64,000 nt of DNA, taken from NCBI RefSeq assembly GCF_000702505.1, contig NZ_JNIM01000001.1, positions 4,526,001-4,590,000 on the forward strand, given 5' to 3'. Shown one piece after another: positions 54,013 to 62,215 of the stretch. Position 1 is the stretch's first letter. Every line of letters starts with the position of its first letter. The stretch is from Thermogemmatispora carboxidivorans. GTDB taxonomy: Bacteria > Chloroflexota > Ktedonobacteria > Ktedonobacterales > Ktedonobacteraceae. The notes beneath the pieces are model-generated. The model was given only the letters and a program-made list of their open reading frames with translations, was not told the DNA's origin and ran no database searches. The position numbers and the translations under genes were made by a program.

Positions 54013-54404
54013 CAGTTTTTACAACCAGGGTCCTTTCTCAATTTGCTGACAAAGCTATAAGGATAAAAGGCTTATCTATGATAGATGATTCTATTTACTG
54101 AGGCAATAGCCATATTTGGAAGCAGGCAGTTTTTGAGATGCTTCACTTTACTGCTTGCTTACTACGAATGGAAAGGGGGAGAACAAGAAGGGAGTCCCTT
54201 TACAGGTGGCTTGCCTGATATTCACACGGTCTTAACAGCAACTGATCATCCTCTCCCTGAAGCCCTTCTTCCTTGCTTCCGGGGGGGTGTTTAGTGTTCT
54301 GTTTTGCAGCTTCCTGGCTGCGGTAGTGACAGAGCGGCGGAAGAAGGGCCGTTCAGGCTAGTGCCGATCTGTTCCGCCGCTGGCGTGGAGGGAGCGGCAG
54401 CAGC
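54013..54404. other. AT-rich region between radC and pcrA
   Basis: About 390 bp with clearly lower GC than its neighbours. Holds a 13-bp palindrome ATCTAT-G-ATAGAT (54074-54086) upstream of radC and an inverted repeat AGCGGCGGAA / TTCCGCCGCT (54333-54381) just after the pcrA stop, perhaps its terminator. A 69-codon ORF (54085-54294) is not convincing. Confidence 0.45.
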
Positions 54405-56768
54405 TCAGGGGAGGCGCTCCAGGCGTGCATAATCCAGGCTGAGGCGCTTTTTGCCATGCTTCCCCTGAAACTGCACCTCGACAAACTCAGAGCCACCTTC
54501 CAGCTCACTCTTGAGGACGATGCCCTGCCCAAAGAGATGGTGCAGCACGCGATCGCCGGGCTGGAAGCGAGGCGCGGTCGGTGTCACGGAAACATCGGAG
54601 GAAGCTGGCGCGAAGGTCGTGTCGGCAGGCACGCTGCGGCGCGGGCGGGAAGCAGCGCCGCCAGAGACCCGGCGAGAGCCATAGTCTTCGTGGTCGTGAT
54701 CATAGCTCTCGTAGCGGCCTCCCCGCTCCCAGGTTGAAGACTGGCGGAGCGATCCAGAGCCGGGGCTAGAGGCAAACAGATCGGGTGGAATATCCTCCAG
54801 AAAGCGCGACGGCTCCGTGTAGACCACATCGCCGAAATACGAGCGGCGGCGGGCGCGCACCAGATAGAGACGACGCATGGCGCGCGTGAAGCCGACGTAG
54901 GCCAGGCGACGCTCTTCCTCCAGCTGCTCGGGCGAATCGATGGAGCGCCCATGTGGGAGAATGCCCTCGTCGAGTCCTACGATGAAGACCACCGGAAACT
55001 CCAGGCCCTTGGCCGCATGCAAGGTAATCAGCGTCACGGCGTCCTGGTCCTCTTCATGGAGGAGGGTGCCCTCTTCGCCTGTCTGAGCCACATCGGCCCC
55101 GCCGACCAGAGCCACATTCTCTAGAAACAGCTCCAGGGCCAGCGAAGTTTCAATCTCAGCATAATCCTCAGCCACGCGACGCAGCTCCAGGATGTTACTC
55201 CAGCGCTCCTCACCCTCGGGAGAGGCGCGCAGCTCGGGACCATAGCCTGTGCGCTCCGCTACACGGTCCAGCAGCTCTGGCAAGCGCAGCTCGGCCACCG
55301 AGGCGCGTAGCTCTTCCAAGAGCTGAGCGAACTGCTGGAGGGCGTTCTTGGCCGCGCGCCCCAGCGTCGGATGGTCTTCGCTCCGCTGCAGAGCATCATA
55401 GAGCGAACGCTGCTCTTCGCGCGCCCAGCGCTGCAGCTCGCCCAGCGACTTCGGACCGATCTTTCGGTTAGGTACATTGATGATGCGCTGCAGGCTCAGG
55501 TCGTCGTGAGGATTGAGGAGCAGGCGCAGGTAGGCCAGCATGTCCTTGACTTCTTTGCGCTCGTAGAATTTGCGGCTGCCAATGACTTTATAAGGGATGT
55601 TGGCCCGCAGAAACTGCTCTTCGAGGGCGCGCGACTGGGCATTGGTGCGATACATGACAGCGATCTCGCTGCGCTGGGCTACCACCCCGCGCGCCAGCAG
55701 CTTGAGGATCTCATCGGCAACGTATAACCCCTCGGCCTCGTCGTTATATGCCTCGTGGTAGATCAGCTTCTCGCCCTGGCCGAGAGCGGTCCACAGCCGC
55801 TTCTCCTTGCGGGCCGTGTTGCGCCGGACGACGCACTGAGCGGCATCGAGAATGTGCTGCGTCGAGCGATAGTTTTGCTCTAGCAGAATGATACGCGCCT
55901 CGGGAAAGTCGCGCTCGAAGGCCTGAACGTTCTCGGCGCTGGCGCCACGCCAGCTATAGATCATCTGGTCATCGTCCCCAACGACGCAGACATTGCCGCT
56001 GCCGCCGGGCCGCTCGTAGCTGCCCCGCCCCAGCAGGCGAATCAGCTTATATTGCGGTACATTGCAGTCCTGGAACTCGTCAACATGGATATACCGCCAG
56101 CGCTGTTGGTAACGCTCCAAGACCTCGGGTTCCGTGCGCCAGAGCTGCTCGGTGAGCATCAGGAGATCGTCGAAGTCGACGCTGTTATTGGCCCGCAGCA
56201 ACTGCTGATAGCGCCGGTAGACGCGAGCGGCCACCTCTTCGGTATAACGGCGAGCCTGCTCGGCCATCTGGTACGGGGAGAGCATGGCGTTCTTGGCGCG
56301 CGAGATCAAGGCATGGATCAGCGAGACGCGATACTGCTTCTCATCGAGATCGAGGTCGCGCAGAGCCTGCTTGATGAGGGCGGCCTGGTCATCAGTATCG
56401 AGGATGACAAAGGAGCGCGTCAGGCCAAGCGGCGTCAGTAGCTCCGCCTCAGCGCGCAGCACGCGGGCACAGATCGCATGGAAGGTGCCAATATACATCT
56501 CGCGGGCCTCGCTCAGGCCCACCAGCTTCTCGAGACGCTCCTGCATCTCGCGCGCGGCCTTATTGGTAAAGGTCACGGCCAGAATATGCCAGGGCCGCAC
56601 GCCACGGCAGCGCACCAGATAGGCAATGCGATGGGTGATGACGCGCGTCTTGCCGCTGCCGGGACCAGCCAGGATCAGCAGCGGCCCCTCGGTAGTAGTG
56701 ACGGCCTCCCGCTGCGGTCCGTTGAGGCCGGCCAGTAGCTCCTGTTCCAGGTCTGTATGCTCAGGCAT
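54405..56768 (-). CDS. pcrA: UvrD/PcrA-family superfamily 1 DNA helicase
   Basis: 787 residues from the ATG complementary to 56766-56768. Helicase motifs in order: LNGPQREAV (Q motif), LAGPGSGKTRVI (I), VTFTNKAAREM (Ia), VDEFQDCN (II; the usual QDTN is QDCN), VVGDDDQMIYSWRGA (III), LEQNYRST (IV), LITLHAAKGLEF (V), EERRLAYVGFTRA (VI). The C-terminal ~60 residues form the PcrA Tudor-like domain (FQPGDRVLHHLFGQGIV) after a Ser/Arg-rich linker. Unwinds 3'-5' in nucleotide excision and mismatch repair and removes RecA or RNA polymerase. Confidence 0.96.
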   Translation of the reverse strand: MPEHTDLEQELLAGLNGPQREAVTTTEGPLLILAGPGSGKTRVITHRIAYLVRCRGVRPWHILAVTFTNKAAREMQERLEKLVGLSEAREMYIGTFHAICARVLRAEAELLTPLGLTRSFVILDTDDQAALIKQALRDLDLDEKQYRVSLIHALISRAKNAMLSPYQMAEQARRYTEEVAARVYRRYQQLLRANNSVDFDDLLMLTEQLWRTEPEVLERYQQRWRYIHVDEFQDCNVPQYKLIRLLGRGSYERPGGSGNVCVVGDDDQMIYSWRGASAENVQAFERDFPEARIILLEQNYRSTQHILDAAQCVVRRNTARKEKRLWTALGQGEKLIYHEAYNDEAEGLYVADEILKLLARGVVAQRSEIAVMYRTNAQSRALEEQFLRANIPYKVIGSRKFYERKEVKDMLAYLRLLLNPHDDLSLQRIINVPNRKIGPKSLGELQRWAREEQRSLYDALQRSEDHPTLGRAAKNALQQFAQLLEELRASVAELRLPELLDRVAERTGYGPELRASPEGEERWSNILELRRVAEDYAEIETSLALELFLENVALVGGADVAQTGEEGTLLHEEDQDAVTLITLHAAKGLEFPVVFIVGLDEGILPHGRSIDSPEQLEEERRLAYVGFTRAMRRLYLVRARRRSYFGDVVYTEPSRFLEDIPPDLFASSPGSGSLRQSSTWERGGRYESYDHDHEDYGSRRVSGGAASRPRRSVPADTTFAPASSDVSVTPTAPRFQPGDRVLHHLFGQGIVLKSELEGGSEFVEVQFQGKHGKKRLSLDYARLERLP

Positions 56769-56902
56769 CAGTCCAATCCAGCTCTGTCGCGCAGACGAGT
56801 TTGATGTGATCGGCGGGCGCTGAGATTGTGCGCGCTTTAGCGACACTTCACGAGCGCCACGACTGGCGCCCGGCCCTGTGAATATCAGCGCATTGGGCTT
56901 TT

Positions 56903-56931
56903 ATTGTAGCGCATTCTGCCCAGCGGCACAA
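56903..56931 (-). promoter_or_regulatory. promoter of pcrA
   Basis: Minus-strand TTGTGC, 17-bp spacer, TACAAT, about 135 bp upstream of the start. The 16-bp palindrome at 56854-56869 lies in the leader. Confidence 0.6.
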
Positions 56932-57318
56932 GCATGGCCAGGATACCACGTGACTTCTGGCTCTGGCCTCCGTCTCCACTGACTACCAACTTTATTGAAT
57001 AGCGGCATCCAGGATCAAATAGAAGGTACCGTCAACCCCACAGGAAACCAGGCGCAAGGCTCCACGCAGACCTTCCACCCTCTCACAGAGAGCGGTCGTG
57101 GAGCTGGAGGCCTCCTGAAGAGTCTCTGAGACCTGGCAGCTGGCAGCCTTCAACGGTCAGGGTTCGCACGACGGTCCGCTGCTGATCCTGCCTGAGTAGT
57201 CCGTCCTGGTCGACATAGATCAGGGTCACCGCCTGGCATTGCTGATAGGGATGAGTTCCCCAATGCCCCTTCCTTCCAGCTGCGTCCGCAGGGGAGCACC
57301 CTCCTCGCACGTTGCCCC

Positions 57319-57347
57319 TTGACAGCTTCCAGAAACTGTATTATCAA
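57319..57347 (+). promoter_or_regulatory. promoter of the marR-ABC operon
   Basis: TTGACA (57319-57324), 17-bp spacer, TATCAA (57342-57347). Confidence 0.6.
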
Positions 57348-57362
57348 TATATTTGATGATAA
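57341..57362. promoter_or_regulatory. candidate MarR operator
   Basis: ATCAA-TATAT-TTGAT is a perfect 15-bp palindrome (57343-57357) within a longer imperfect one, overlapping the -10 hexamer. Size and AT-richness fit MarR sites, so autorepression of the operon is likely. Confidence 0.6.
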
Positions 57363-57400
57363 AAATATTAGTCTGTAAAAGGAAGGGAGCGAGTCAAGTC

Positions 57401-57973
57401 ATGGCCAGCGAACGCCTGGTAGAAGATCTGCTGGCCTTGTGGCGGCTGCTGAGGCGCAGCACTCACCCGGTCAGGAGGGCAGAAATGACGCCGGAGCAGT
57501 ACTGGCTGCTCAAAAACCTGAGCCGGCGAGGGACATGCAGCGTTGGGGAGCTGGCGACCGCCCTGGGACTGAGCGGTAGCTCTGTGACCAGCGCCTGTAA
57601 GCGCCTGGAGAAGGCGGGCCTCGTGCGACGGGTGCGTCAGGGCGATGGCGGAGACGAGCGAGTGGTGCTGGTCGAGCTGACGGCGCGCGGCACCGATCAG
57701 GTGGCGGCCTGGCAGCGGGAGCGGCGCGCTGCGCTCTCGCGCATGTTGGAACCGCTGACCCCTGGCGAGCAGGACGAGCTGCAGCGACTCATAGAGCGGG
57801 TGCTGGCAGCTGCTGAGACCGCCGCCGAAGCGGGTGACAAGGCCGGTGGACGCGAGGAAGGGGCTGCCCCGGGGCCTGAGCCGGAGCGGTCGGCGCCAGA
57901 GTCAGGAGAGAAAGCAAGCACCACTCCGGCAATGACAATCACTCAGGCAGGAGAGGGAGGTCAGGCCGAATGA
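57401..57973 (+). CDS. MarR-family transcriptional regulator
   Basis: 190 residues, ATG 57401 (GGAAGGGAG upstream). The winged helix spans about 30-140: MTPEQYWLLKNLSRRGTCSVGELATALGLSGSSVTSACKRLEKAGLV, then the wing RQGDGGDERVVLVELTARG. The last ~50 residues are disordered and Gly/Glu/Ala-rich. Its stop overlaps the ATG of the ABC ATPase gene (ATGA), so it is translationally coupled to the exporter it probably represses. Confidence 0.93.
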   Translation: MASERLVEDLLALWRLLRRSTHPVRRAEMTPEQYWLLKNLSRRGTCSVGELATALGLSGSSVTSACKRLEKAGLVRRVRQGDGGDERVVLVELTARGTDQVAAWQRERRAALSRMLEPLTPGEQDELQRLIERVLAAAETAAEAGDKAGGREEGAAPGPEPERSAPESGEKASTTPAMTITQAGEGGQAE

Positions 57974-58770
57974 GGCCGATGATTGAAGTCGAGGATCTCG
58001 TCAAGCGCTTCGGCGATAAAGTCGCCGTTGATCACATCACGTTCTCGATTCAGGAGGGCGAAGCCTTTGGCTTGCTTGGCCCCAATGGGGCCGGCAAGAC
58101 GACTACTATTCGCATGCTCATCACATTGATTCCGCCGACCAGCGGCCAGATGCGCATCGCGGGGCTGGATGTCCAACGCCATAAGATGGTCATTCGGCGG
58201 CTGCTGGGGTATGTATCGCAGTCGCTGTCGGCGGACAGCACGCTGACCGGCTATGAGAATCTGCTGGTGGTCGCCAAGCTGCTGGGTTTTCCGCGCCAGG
58301 AGCGCGAGCAGCGCATCTGGGAGGTGCTGGAGCTGCTCAATCTGCGCGAGGCGGCTCACAGCCTGGTACGCACTTATTCGGGCGGCATGGTCCGGCGCCT
58401 GGAGATTGGTCAGGCCATCCTGCACCGTCCGCGCATTCTCATCCTGGACGAGCCGACCATCGGCCTCGATCCGACGGCCCGACGCTCAGTCTGGGAAGCA
58501 TTGGAGCTGCTGCGCAATCAGGAGCATATTACGCTCTTGGTGACGACGCACTATATGGAGGAGGCTGATGCCTACTGCCAGCGCGTGGCCATCATGGATC
58601 ATGGGCGTATCGCGGCGATCGGTGAGCCAGCGGCTCTGAAGGCCAGCCTGGATCGGCCTGGCGCTACGCTTGAGGATGTTTTTACGTCGGTGACCGGCAA
58701 TACTCTGGAATCGGGAGGCAGTTATCGTGAAGTCAGACAGCTACGTCGGCGCGCTCAGCGTTTCGGATAA
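57970..58770 (+). CDS. ABC exporter ATP-binding protein (DrrA-like)
   Basis: 266 residues. Walker A GPNGAGKTT, signature YSGGMVRRLEIG, Walker B ILILDEPTIGLDP and switch His TTHYMEEAD are in place. The C-terminal LEDVFTSVTG segment is the DrrA/daunorubicin-type ending. Couples ATP hydrolysis to the permease encoded by the overlapping next gene, probably for drug or lipid export. Confidence 0.93.
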   Translation: MRPMIEVEDLVKRFGDKVAVDHITFSIQEGEAFGLLGPNGAGKTTTIRMLITLIPPTSGQMRIAGLDVQRHKMVIRRLLGYVSQSLSADSTLTGYENLLVVAKLLGFPRQEREQRIWEVLELLNLREAAHSLVRTYSGGMVRRLEIGQAILHRPRILILDEPTIGLDPTARRSVWEALELLRNQEHITLLVTTHYMEEADAYCQRVAIMDHGRIAAIGEPAALKASLDRPGATLEDVFTSVTGNTLESGGSYREVRQLRRRAQRFG

Positions 58771-59596
58771 ATCCCAGCGGGAAGGGGCAGACTTGAAGGC
58801 TCTGCTGCGCCCGCCTTCGCCCTGGGAGACCATCGTGACGTATGTGCGTTGCGTGTTGGTGGTGGCGGAGATCGAGCTGCGTAAGCTGCGTCACGATCCA
58901 ACGGAATTGCTGACGCGCGCGGTGCAGCCGGCCCTGTGGCTGGTGATCTTCGGAGAAGCCTTCTCGCGCTTGCACGCTATCCCTACTGGCTCGGTGAGCT
59001 ACTTGACCTTTATGACACCGGGCATTCTGGCGCAGTCGCTGATGTTCGTCTCGATCTTCTACGGGCTGAGCATCATCTGGGAGCGCGATGCTGGTATCTT
59101 ACAGAAGTTTCTGGTCTTGCCGGTGCCACGCGCCAGCTTTGTGACCGGCAAGGGCCTCGGGGCCGCAGTGCGCTCGCTCACTCAGGCGGTGATCATCTTT
59201 CTGCTGGCCCTGCTGCTGGGCGTGCACCTGCAGTGGAGCCTGATCGGGATTATCGGGAGTCTGCTGGCGGTCCTGGTCGCGGCCAGTTTCTTCTCGACGC
59301 TCTCCATGCTGATCGCAATTCTGGTGAAGACGCGCGAGCGCTTCATGGGCATCGGCCAGGTCTTGACGATGCCGCTCTTCTTCGCCAGCAACGCCATTTA
59401 TCCGCTGGCCATCATGCCTGATTGGCTGCGCATTCTGGCCCAGATTAATCCGCTCAGCTATACCGTGGATCTGTTGCGCGGCTTCCTCGTGGTCGGTACG
59501 GCCCCCGATGCGCTGCTGGACTGGGGCGTGTTGCTGCTGGCGGTCATTGTAGCGCAGGCGCTGGCGGCTGCAACATATCAGTCGATTGTGCTGTAA
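58727..59596 (+). CDS. ABC-2 type exporter permease (DrrB-like)
   Basis: 289 residues; start GTG 58727 with GGGAGG nine bases upstream, inside the 3' end of the ATPase gene (44-bp overlap). Six hydrophobic segments after a ~60-residue cytosolic N-terminus, with the ABC-2 features QPALWLVIFGEAFSRL and FASNAIYPLAIMPDWLRILAQINPLSYTVDLLRG. Confidence 0.93.
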   Translation: MKSDSYVGALSVSDKSQREGADLKALLRPPSPWETIVTYVRCVLVVAEIELRKLRHDPTELLTRAVQPALWLVIFGEAFSRLHAIPTGSVSYLTFMTPGILAQSLMFVSIFYGLSIIWERDAGILQKFLVLPVPRASFVTGKGLGAAVRSLTQAVIIFLLALLLGVHLQWSLIGIIGSLLAVLVAASFFSTLSMLIAILVKTRERFMGIGQVLTMPLFFASNAIYPLAIMPDWLRILAQINPLSYTVDLLRGFLVVGTAPDALLDWGVLLLAVIVAQALAAATYQSIVL

Positions 59597-59612
59597 GGGC
59601 GCCTTTTCCCTC

Positions 59613-59641
59613 TTGCGATGTAGCCCGCCCTGGTGTATGAT
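59613..59641 (+). promoter_or_regulatory. promoter of groES
   Basis: TTGCGA, 17-bp spacer, TATGAT, ten bases upstream of the CIRCE element. Confidence 0.6.
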
Positions 59642-59650
59642 AATAGCCGG

Positions 59651-59677
59651 TTCGCACTCTCCTCACGAGAGTGCTAA
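59651..59677. promoter_or_regulatory. CIRCE element (HrcA operator)
   Basis: TTCGCACTC-N9-GAGTGCTAA; one mismatch to the canonical 9-9-9 inverted repeat. It covers the transcription start of groES, so HrcA should repress groES at normal temperature. Confidence 0.93.
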
Positions 59678-59783
59678 TCGGCCAGGCGCCACGCCACGCT
59701 ACGCCGCAAAGCTCACCAGAGGCGAGCGCGGTGGCGACCTGCGCTGACGATGCTATCTGTTTTGTGCAAGGGAGGTAGAGTCT

Positions 59784-60089
59784 ATGTCGACTGCAGGTGA
59801 GAAGGTTCGCCCATTGGCTGATCGGATTGTGGTGAAGCCGGTGACGCGCGAGTCGGTGACGAAGACCGGCATCGTGCTTCCCGATACGGCCAAGGAGAAG
59901 CCACAGCAGGGGCTGGTACTGGCGGTTGGCCCTGGCAAGCTGCTCGATAATGGTCAGCGTGTGAAACCGGAGGTCGCTGTCGGCGATCATGTGCTCTTCT
60001 CCAAGTATTCTGGTACCGAGATTAAGATCGACGATGAGGAGCTGCTGATTCTGCGCGAAAGCGATGTGATGGGCGTGGTCGAGGAGTAG
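59784..60089 (+). CDS. groES: GroES co-chaperonin
   Basis: 101 residues, ATG 59784 behind AAGGGAGGT. KVRPLADRIVVKPV at the start, the mobile loop ESVTKTGIVLPDTAKEKPQQG and the VGDHVLFSKYSGTEIKIDDEELLILRESDVMGVVE ending define GroES. Caps the GroEL barrel. No groEL follows: a terminator ends the transcript, so groEL must lie elsewhere. CIRCE regulation upstream. Confidence 0.97.
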   Translation: MSTAGEKVRPLADRIVVKPVTRESVTKTGIVLPDTAKEKPQQGLVLAVGPGKLLDNGQRVKPEVAVGDHVLFSKYSGTEIKIDDEELLILRESDVMGVVEE

Positions 60090-60183
60090 GCGACTGGCGG
60101 CCTCTCTCGCTCTACTCCTCTCTATTCTTTCCTCTTTCGTTGCTTTCTTTTATTATGCCTCGGTATCGCTATCAGATGCGGCG

Positions 60184-60224
60184 ATTCCAGTGCCTGTGAG
60201 CGCGTACGGCACTGGAATTTTTTT
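60184..60224 (+). terminator. rho-independent terminator of groES
   Basis: ATTCCAGTGCC (60184-60194) and GGCACTGGAAT (60208-60218), a perfect 11-bp stem with a 13-base loop, followed by seven T (60218-60224). Confidence 0.9.
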
Positions 60225-60372
60225 ATTTGTCTCTATCCCCGTTTCACCTGACCAGATCAGATTGCTTTATCGTCTCGTTGCTCCCGGCTCGTAGCGCTCT
60301 TTATCCTCCAGCACCGCCAGGCACACCCGACATTTCGGCCCCATATGTCAGGGCTGCTGTTGCTTCCGCTGC

Positions 60373-60401
60373 TTGAACCCTATAGGCTGATATGGTATAA
60401 A
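60373..60401 (+). promoter_or_regulatory. promoter of the pentapeptide-repeat genes
   Basis: TTGAAC, 17-bp spacer, TATAAA with TGG extension; 57 bp before the start. Confidence 0.6.
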
Positions 60402-60440
60402 GAGAGACCGTGAGGTAGGAGCTTTCTTCTCCTTCTTGAG

Positions 60441-60844
60441 GAAAGTGAGGATGGCACATGACCCGAACTTTGCCTGATGCTGTCTCGCGCCACCTGCAGG
60501 ACCACGAGCGCTGGCTCGCCTCCTCTCGCACCCAGGGCCAGCGCTGGCAGGCCACTGGCCTCGACCTCTCCCAGCTCGACCTCTCCGGTCGCCCCCTCCA
60601 GGAAGCCTTCCTGCGCTCCTGCTCCTTCGCCGGCTCCCTGCTCGCTCACACGAACCTCTCCGGGGCCGTCCTCTCCTCCTCCCACTTCCTGCAGGCTCAG
60701 GCCCCCGACGCCTCCCTCGCCCAGGCTCTCTGCTGGCAGACCCTCTGGCGCGGGGCCATGCTCCACCGCCTCCAGGCTGAGCGCGCCGACTTCTCCGAGG
60801 CCGACTTCTCCGAGGCCGACCTCTCTGAGGCCTCCTTGCGCCTG
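60441..60844 (+). repeat. 404-bp duplicated block, copy 1
   Basis: Appears identical by eye to 61812-62215 (offset 1371 bp). It covers the ribosome binding site and the first 129 codons of each pentapeptide-repeat gene. Confidence 0.85.
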
Positions 60845-61768
60845 ACCCGCTTCGACCACGCCCGCCTGCGCCAGACCTGCCTGCGCCAAGCCACCCTGCA
60901 CCAGGCTTCCTTCTTCGGCGCCGACCTCTCCGGCGCTGATCTCACCGGCGCCCGCCTCTGGCGCGCCGTCTTCTCGCATGCCTCCGGCCTGGAGTCTGTC
61001 CGCGTCGACTGGCTCGACGTCGGCCCGCCCGACCAGCCTGAACCCCTCTTTGGGGAGGCCGCCCGCCGCTGGCTCTTGCAGGCCCCCGCGCATTCCTGTC
61101 CTCCCCAACTCTTCGACTGGCTCCGAGCATACGAGCACTGGCAGCAGACCGACAGACGCGAGCGCTCTCCCATCCTGGACCAGTTCGACTCCAAGGGCCT
61201 CGACCTGCATGGCCTTGACCTCTCTGGCCACCTGCTGGTTGAAGCCCGCCTCTCCTCCTCCAACTTCGACGGCGCCCTCCTGCGCGGCTGCAATCTCGCA
61301 GAGGCCTGGCTGGCCTCCTGCTCTTTCAACGGCGCCACCCTCGATGAAGCCCGCCTCGTGAAAGCAATTTGCTGGAAAGCCCTCTTCCGGCAGGCCAGCC
61401 TCCGCAGCCTGGTCGGCAATGGCGCCTCCTTCAAGCTGGCCGACCTCTCCCAGGCCGACCTCTCCCAGACCGACCTCTCCGGCGCTGACTTTCACTGGGC
61501 CTGCCTCCAGCACGCCTGCCTGCGCGGCGCCGAGCTGCGCCGCACCATCCTGGCCCGCGCCGACCTCACCGGCGCCGACCTCTCCGGCGCTCACCTCTGG
61601 CGGACCCTCCTCTTCGGCGCCATCGGCCTCGAGTCCGTCCGCGCCGACTGGCTCGACGTCGGCCCGCTCGACCAGCCCGAACCCCTCTTCGGGGAGGCCG
61701 CCCACCGCTGGCTCCGCTGGGCTGCCAGCTCGCCCCTCCCTCCTGGCCTCGAGGCCCTCCAGGAGTGA
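60458..61768 (+). CDS. pentapeptide-repeat protein A
   Basis: 436 residues; ATG 60458, GTGAGG eight bases upstream. Two right-handed quadrilateral beta-helix regions (about 35-180 and 245-395) made of A(D/N)LSxA-type five-residue units such as ADFSEADFSEADLSEASL. Each ends in a shared segment with SGLESVRVDWLDVGPPDQPE and EPLFGEAARRWLLQA. No membrane or signal segment. Such helices often mimic DNA or act as scaffolds; here function is unknown. Coding-strand third positions are very C-rich. Confidence 0.88.
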   Translation: MTRTLPDAVSRHLQDHERWLASSRTQGQRWQATGLDLSQLDLSGRPLQEAFLRSCSFAGSLLAHTNLSGAVLSSSHFLQAQAPDASLAQALCWQTLWRGAMLHRLQAERADFSEADFSEADLSEASLRLTRFDHARLRQTCLRQATLHQASFFGADLSGADLTGARLWRAVFSHASGLESVRVDWLDVGPPDQPEPLFGEAARRWLLQAPAHSCPPQLFDWLRAYEHWQQTDRRERSPILDQFDSKGLDLHGLDLSGHLLVEARLSSSNFDGALLRGCNLAEAWLASCSFNGATLDEARLVKAICWKALFRQASLRSLVGNGASFKLADLSQADLSQTDLSGADFHWACLQHACLRGAELRRTILARADLTGADLSGAHLWRTLLFGAIGLESVRADWLDVGPLDQPEPLFGEAAHRWLRWAASSPLPPGLEALQE

Positions 61769-61811
61769 CCATGAGCCAGACGTCGCTGATGCTTCTAATC
61801 TCCCTGACCCA

Positions 61812-62215
61812 GAAAGTGAGGATGGCACATGACCCGAACTTTGCCTGATGCTGTCTCGCGCCACCTGCAGGACCACGAGCGCTGGCTCGCCTCCTCTCGC
61901 ACCCAGGGCCAGCGCTGGCAGGCCACTGGCCTCGACCTCTCCCAGCTCGACCTCTCCGGTCGCCCCCTCCAGGAAGCCTTCCTGCGCTCCTGCTCCTTCG
62001 CCGGCTCCCTGCTCGCTCACACGAACCTCTCCGGGGCCGTCCTCTCCTCCTCCCACTTCCTGCAGGCTCAGGCCCCCGACGCCTCCCTCGCCCAGGCTCT
62101 CTGCTGGCAGACCCTCTGGCGCGGGGCCATGCTCCACCGCCTCCAGGCTGAGCGCGCCGACTTCTCCGAGGCCGACTTCTCCGAGGCCGACCTCTCTGAG
62201 GCCTCCTTGCGCCTG
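61812..62215 (+). repeat. 404-bp duplicated block, copy 2
   Basis: Second copy of 60441-60844; sequences diverge right after codon 129 (Thr in gene A, Ala in gene B). Confidence 0.85.

Larger units (their letters stand above)
56769..57400. other. divergent region (pcrA / marR)
   Basis: About 630 bp. Left part: palindrome GCGCCA-CGAC-TGGCGC (56854-56869) inside the pcrA leader and the pcrA promoter (56903-56931). Right part: the marR promoter and operator (57319-57362). The middle shows no supported gene. Confidence 0.5.
60090..60457. other. intergenic region between groES and pentapeptide genes
   Basis: About 370 bp containing the groES terminator and the promoter of the pentapeptide-repeat genes (60373-60401). 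Nothing else recognised. Confidence 0.5.

Noticed and set aside
54085..54294. 69-codon ORF in the AT-rich gap between radC and pcrA
   Set aside because: No ribosome binding site; composition does not look like a structured protein; kept only as a note.
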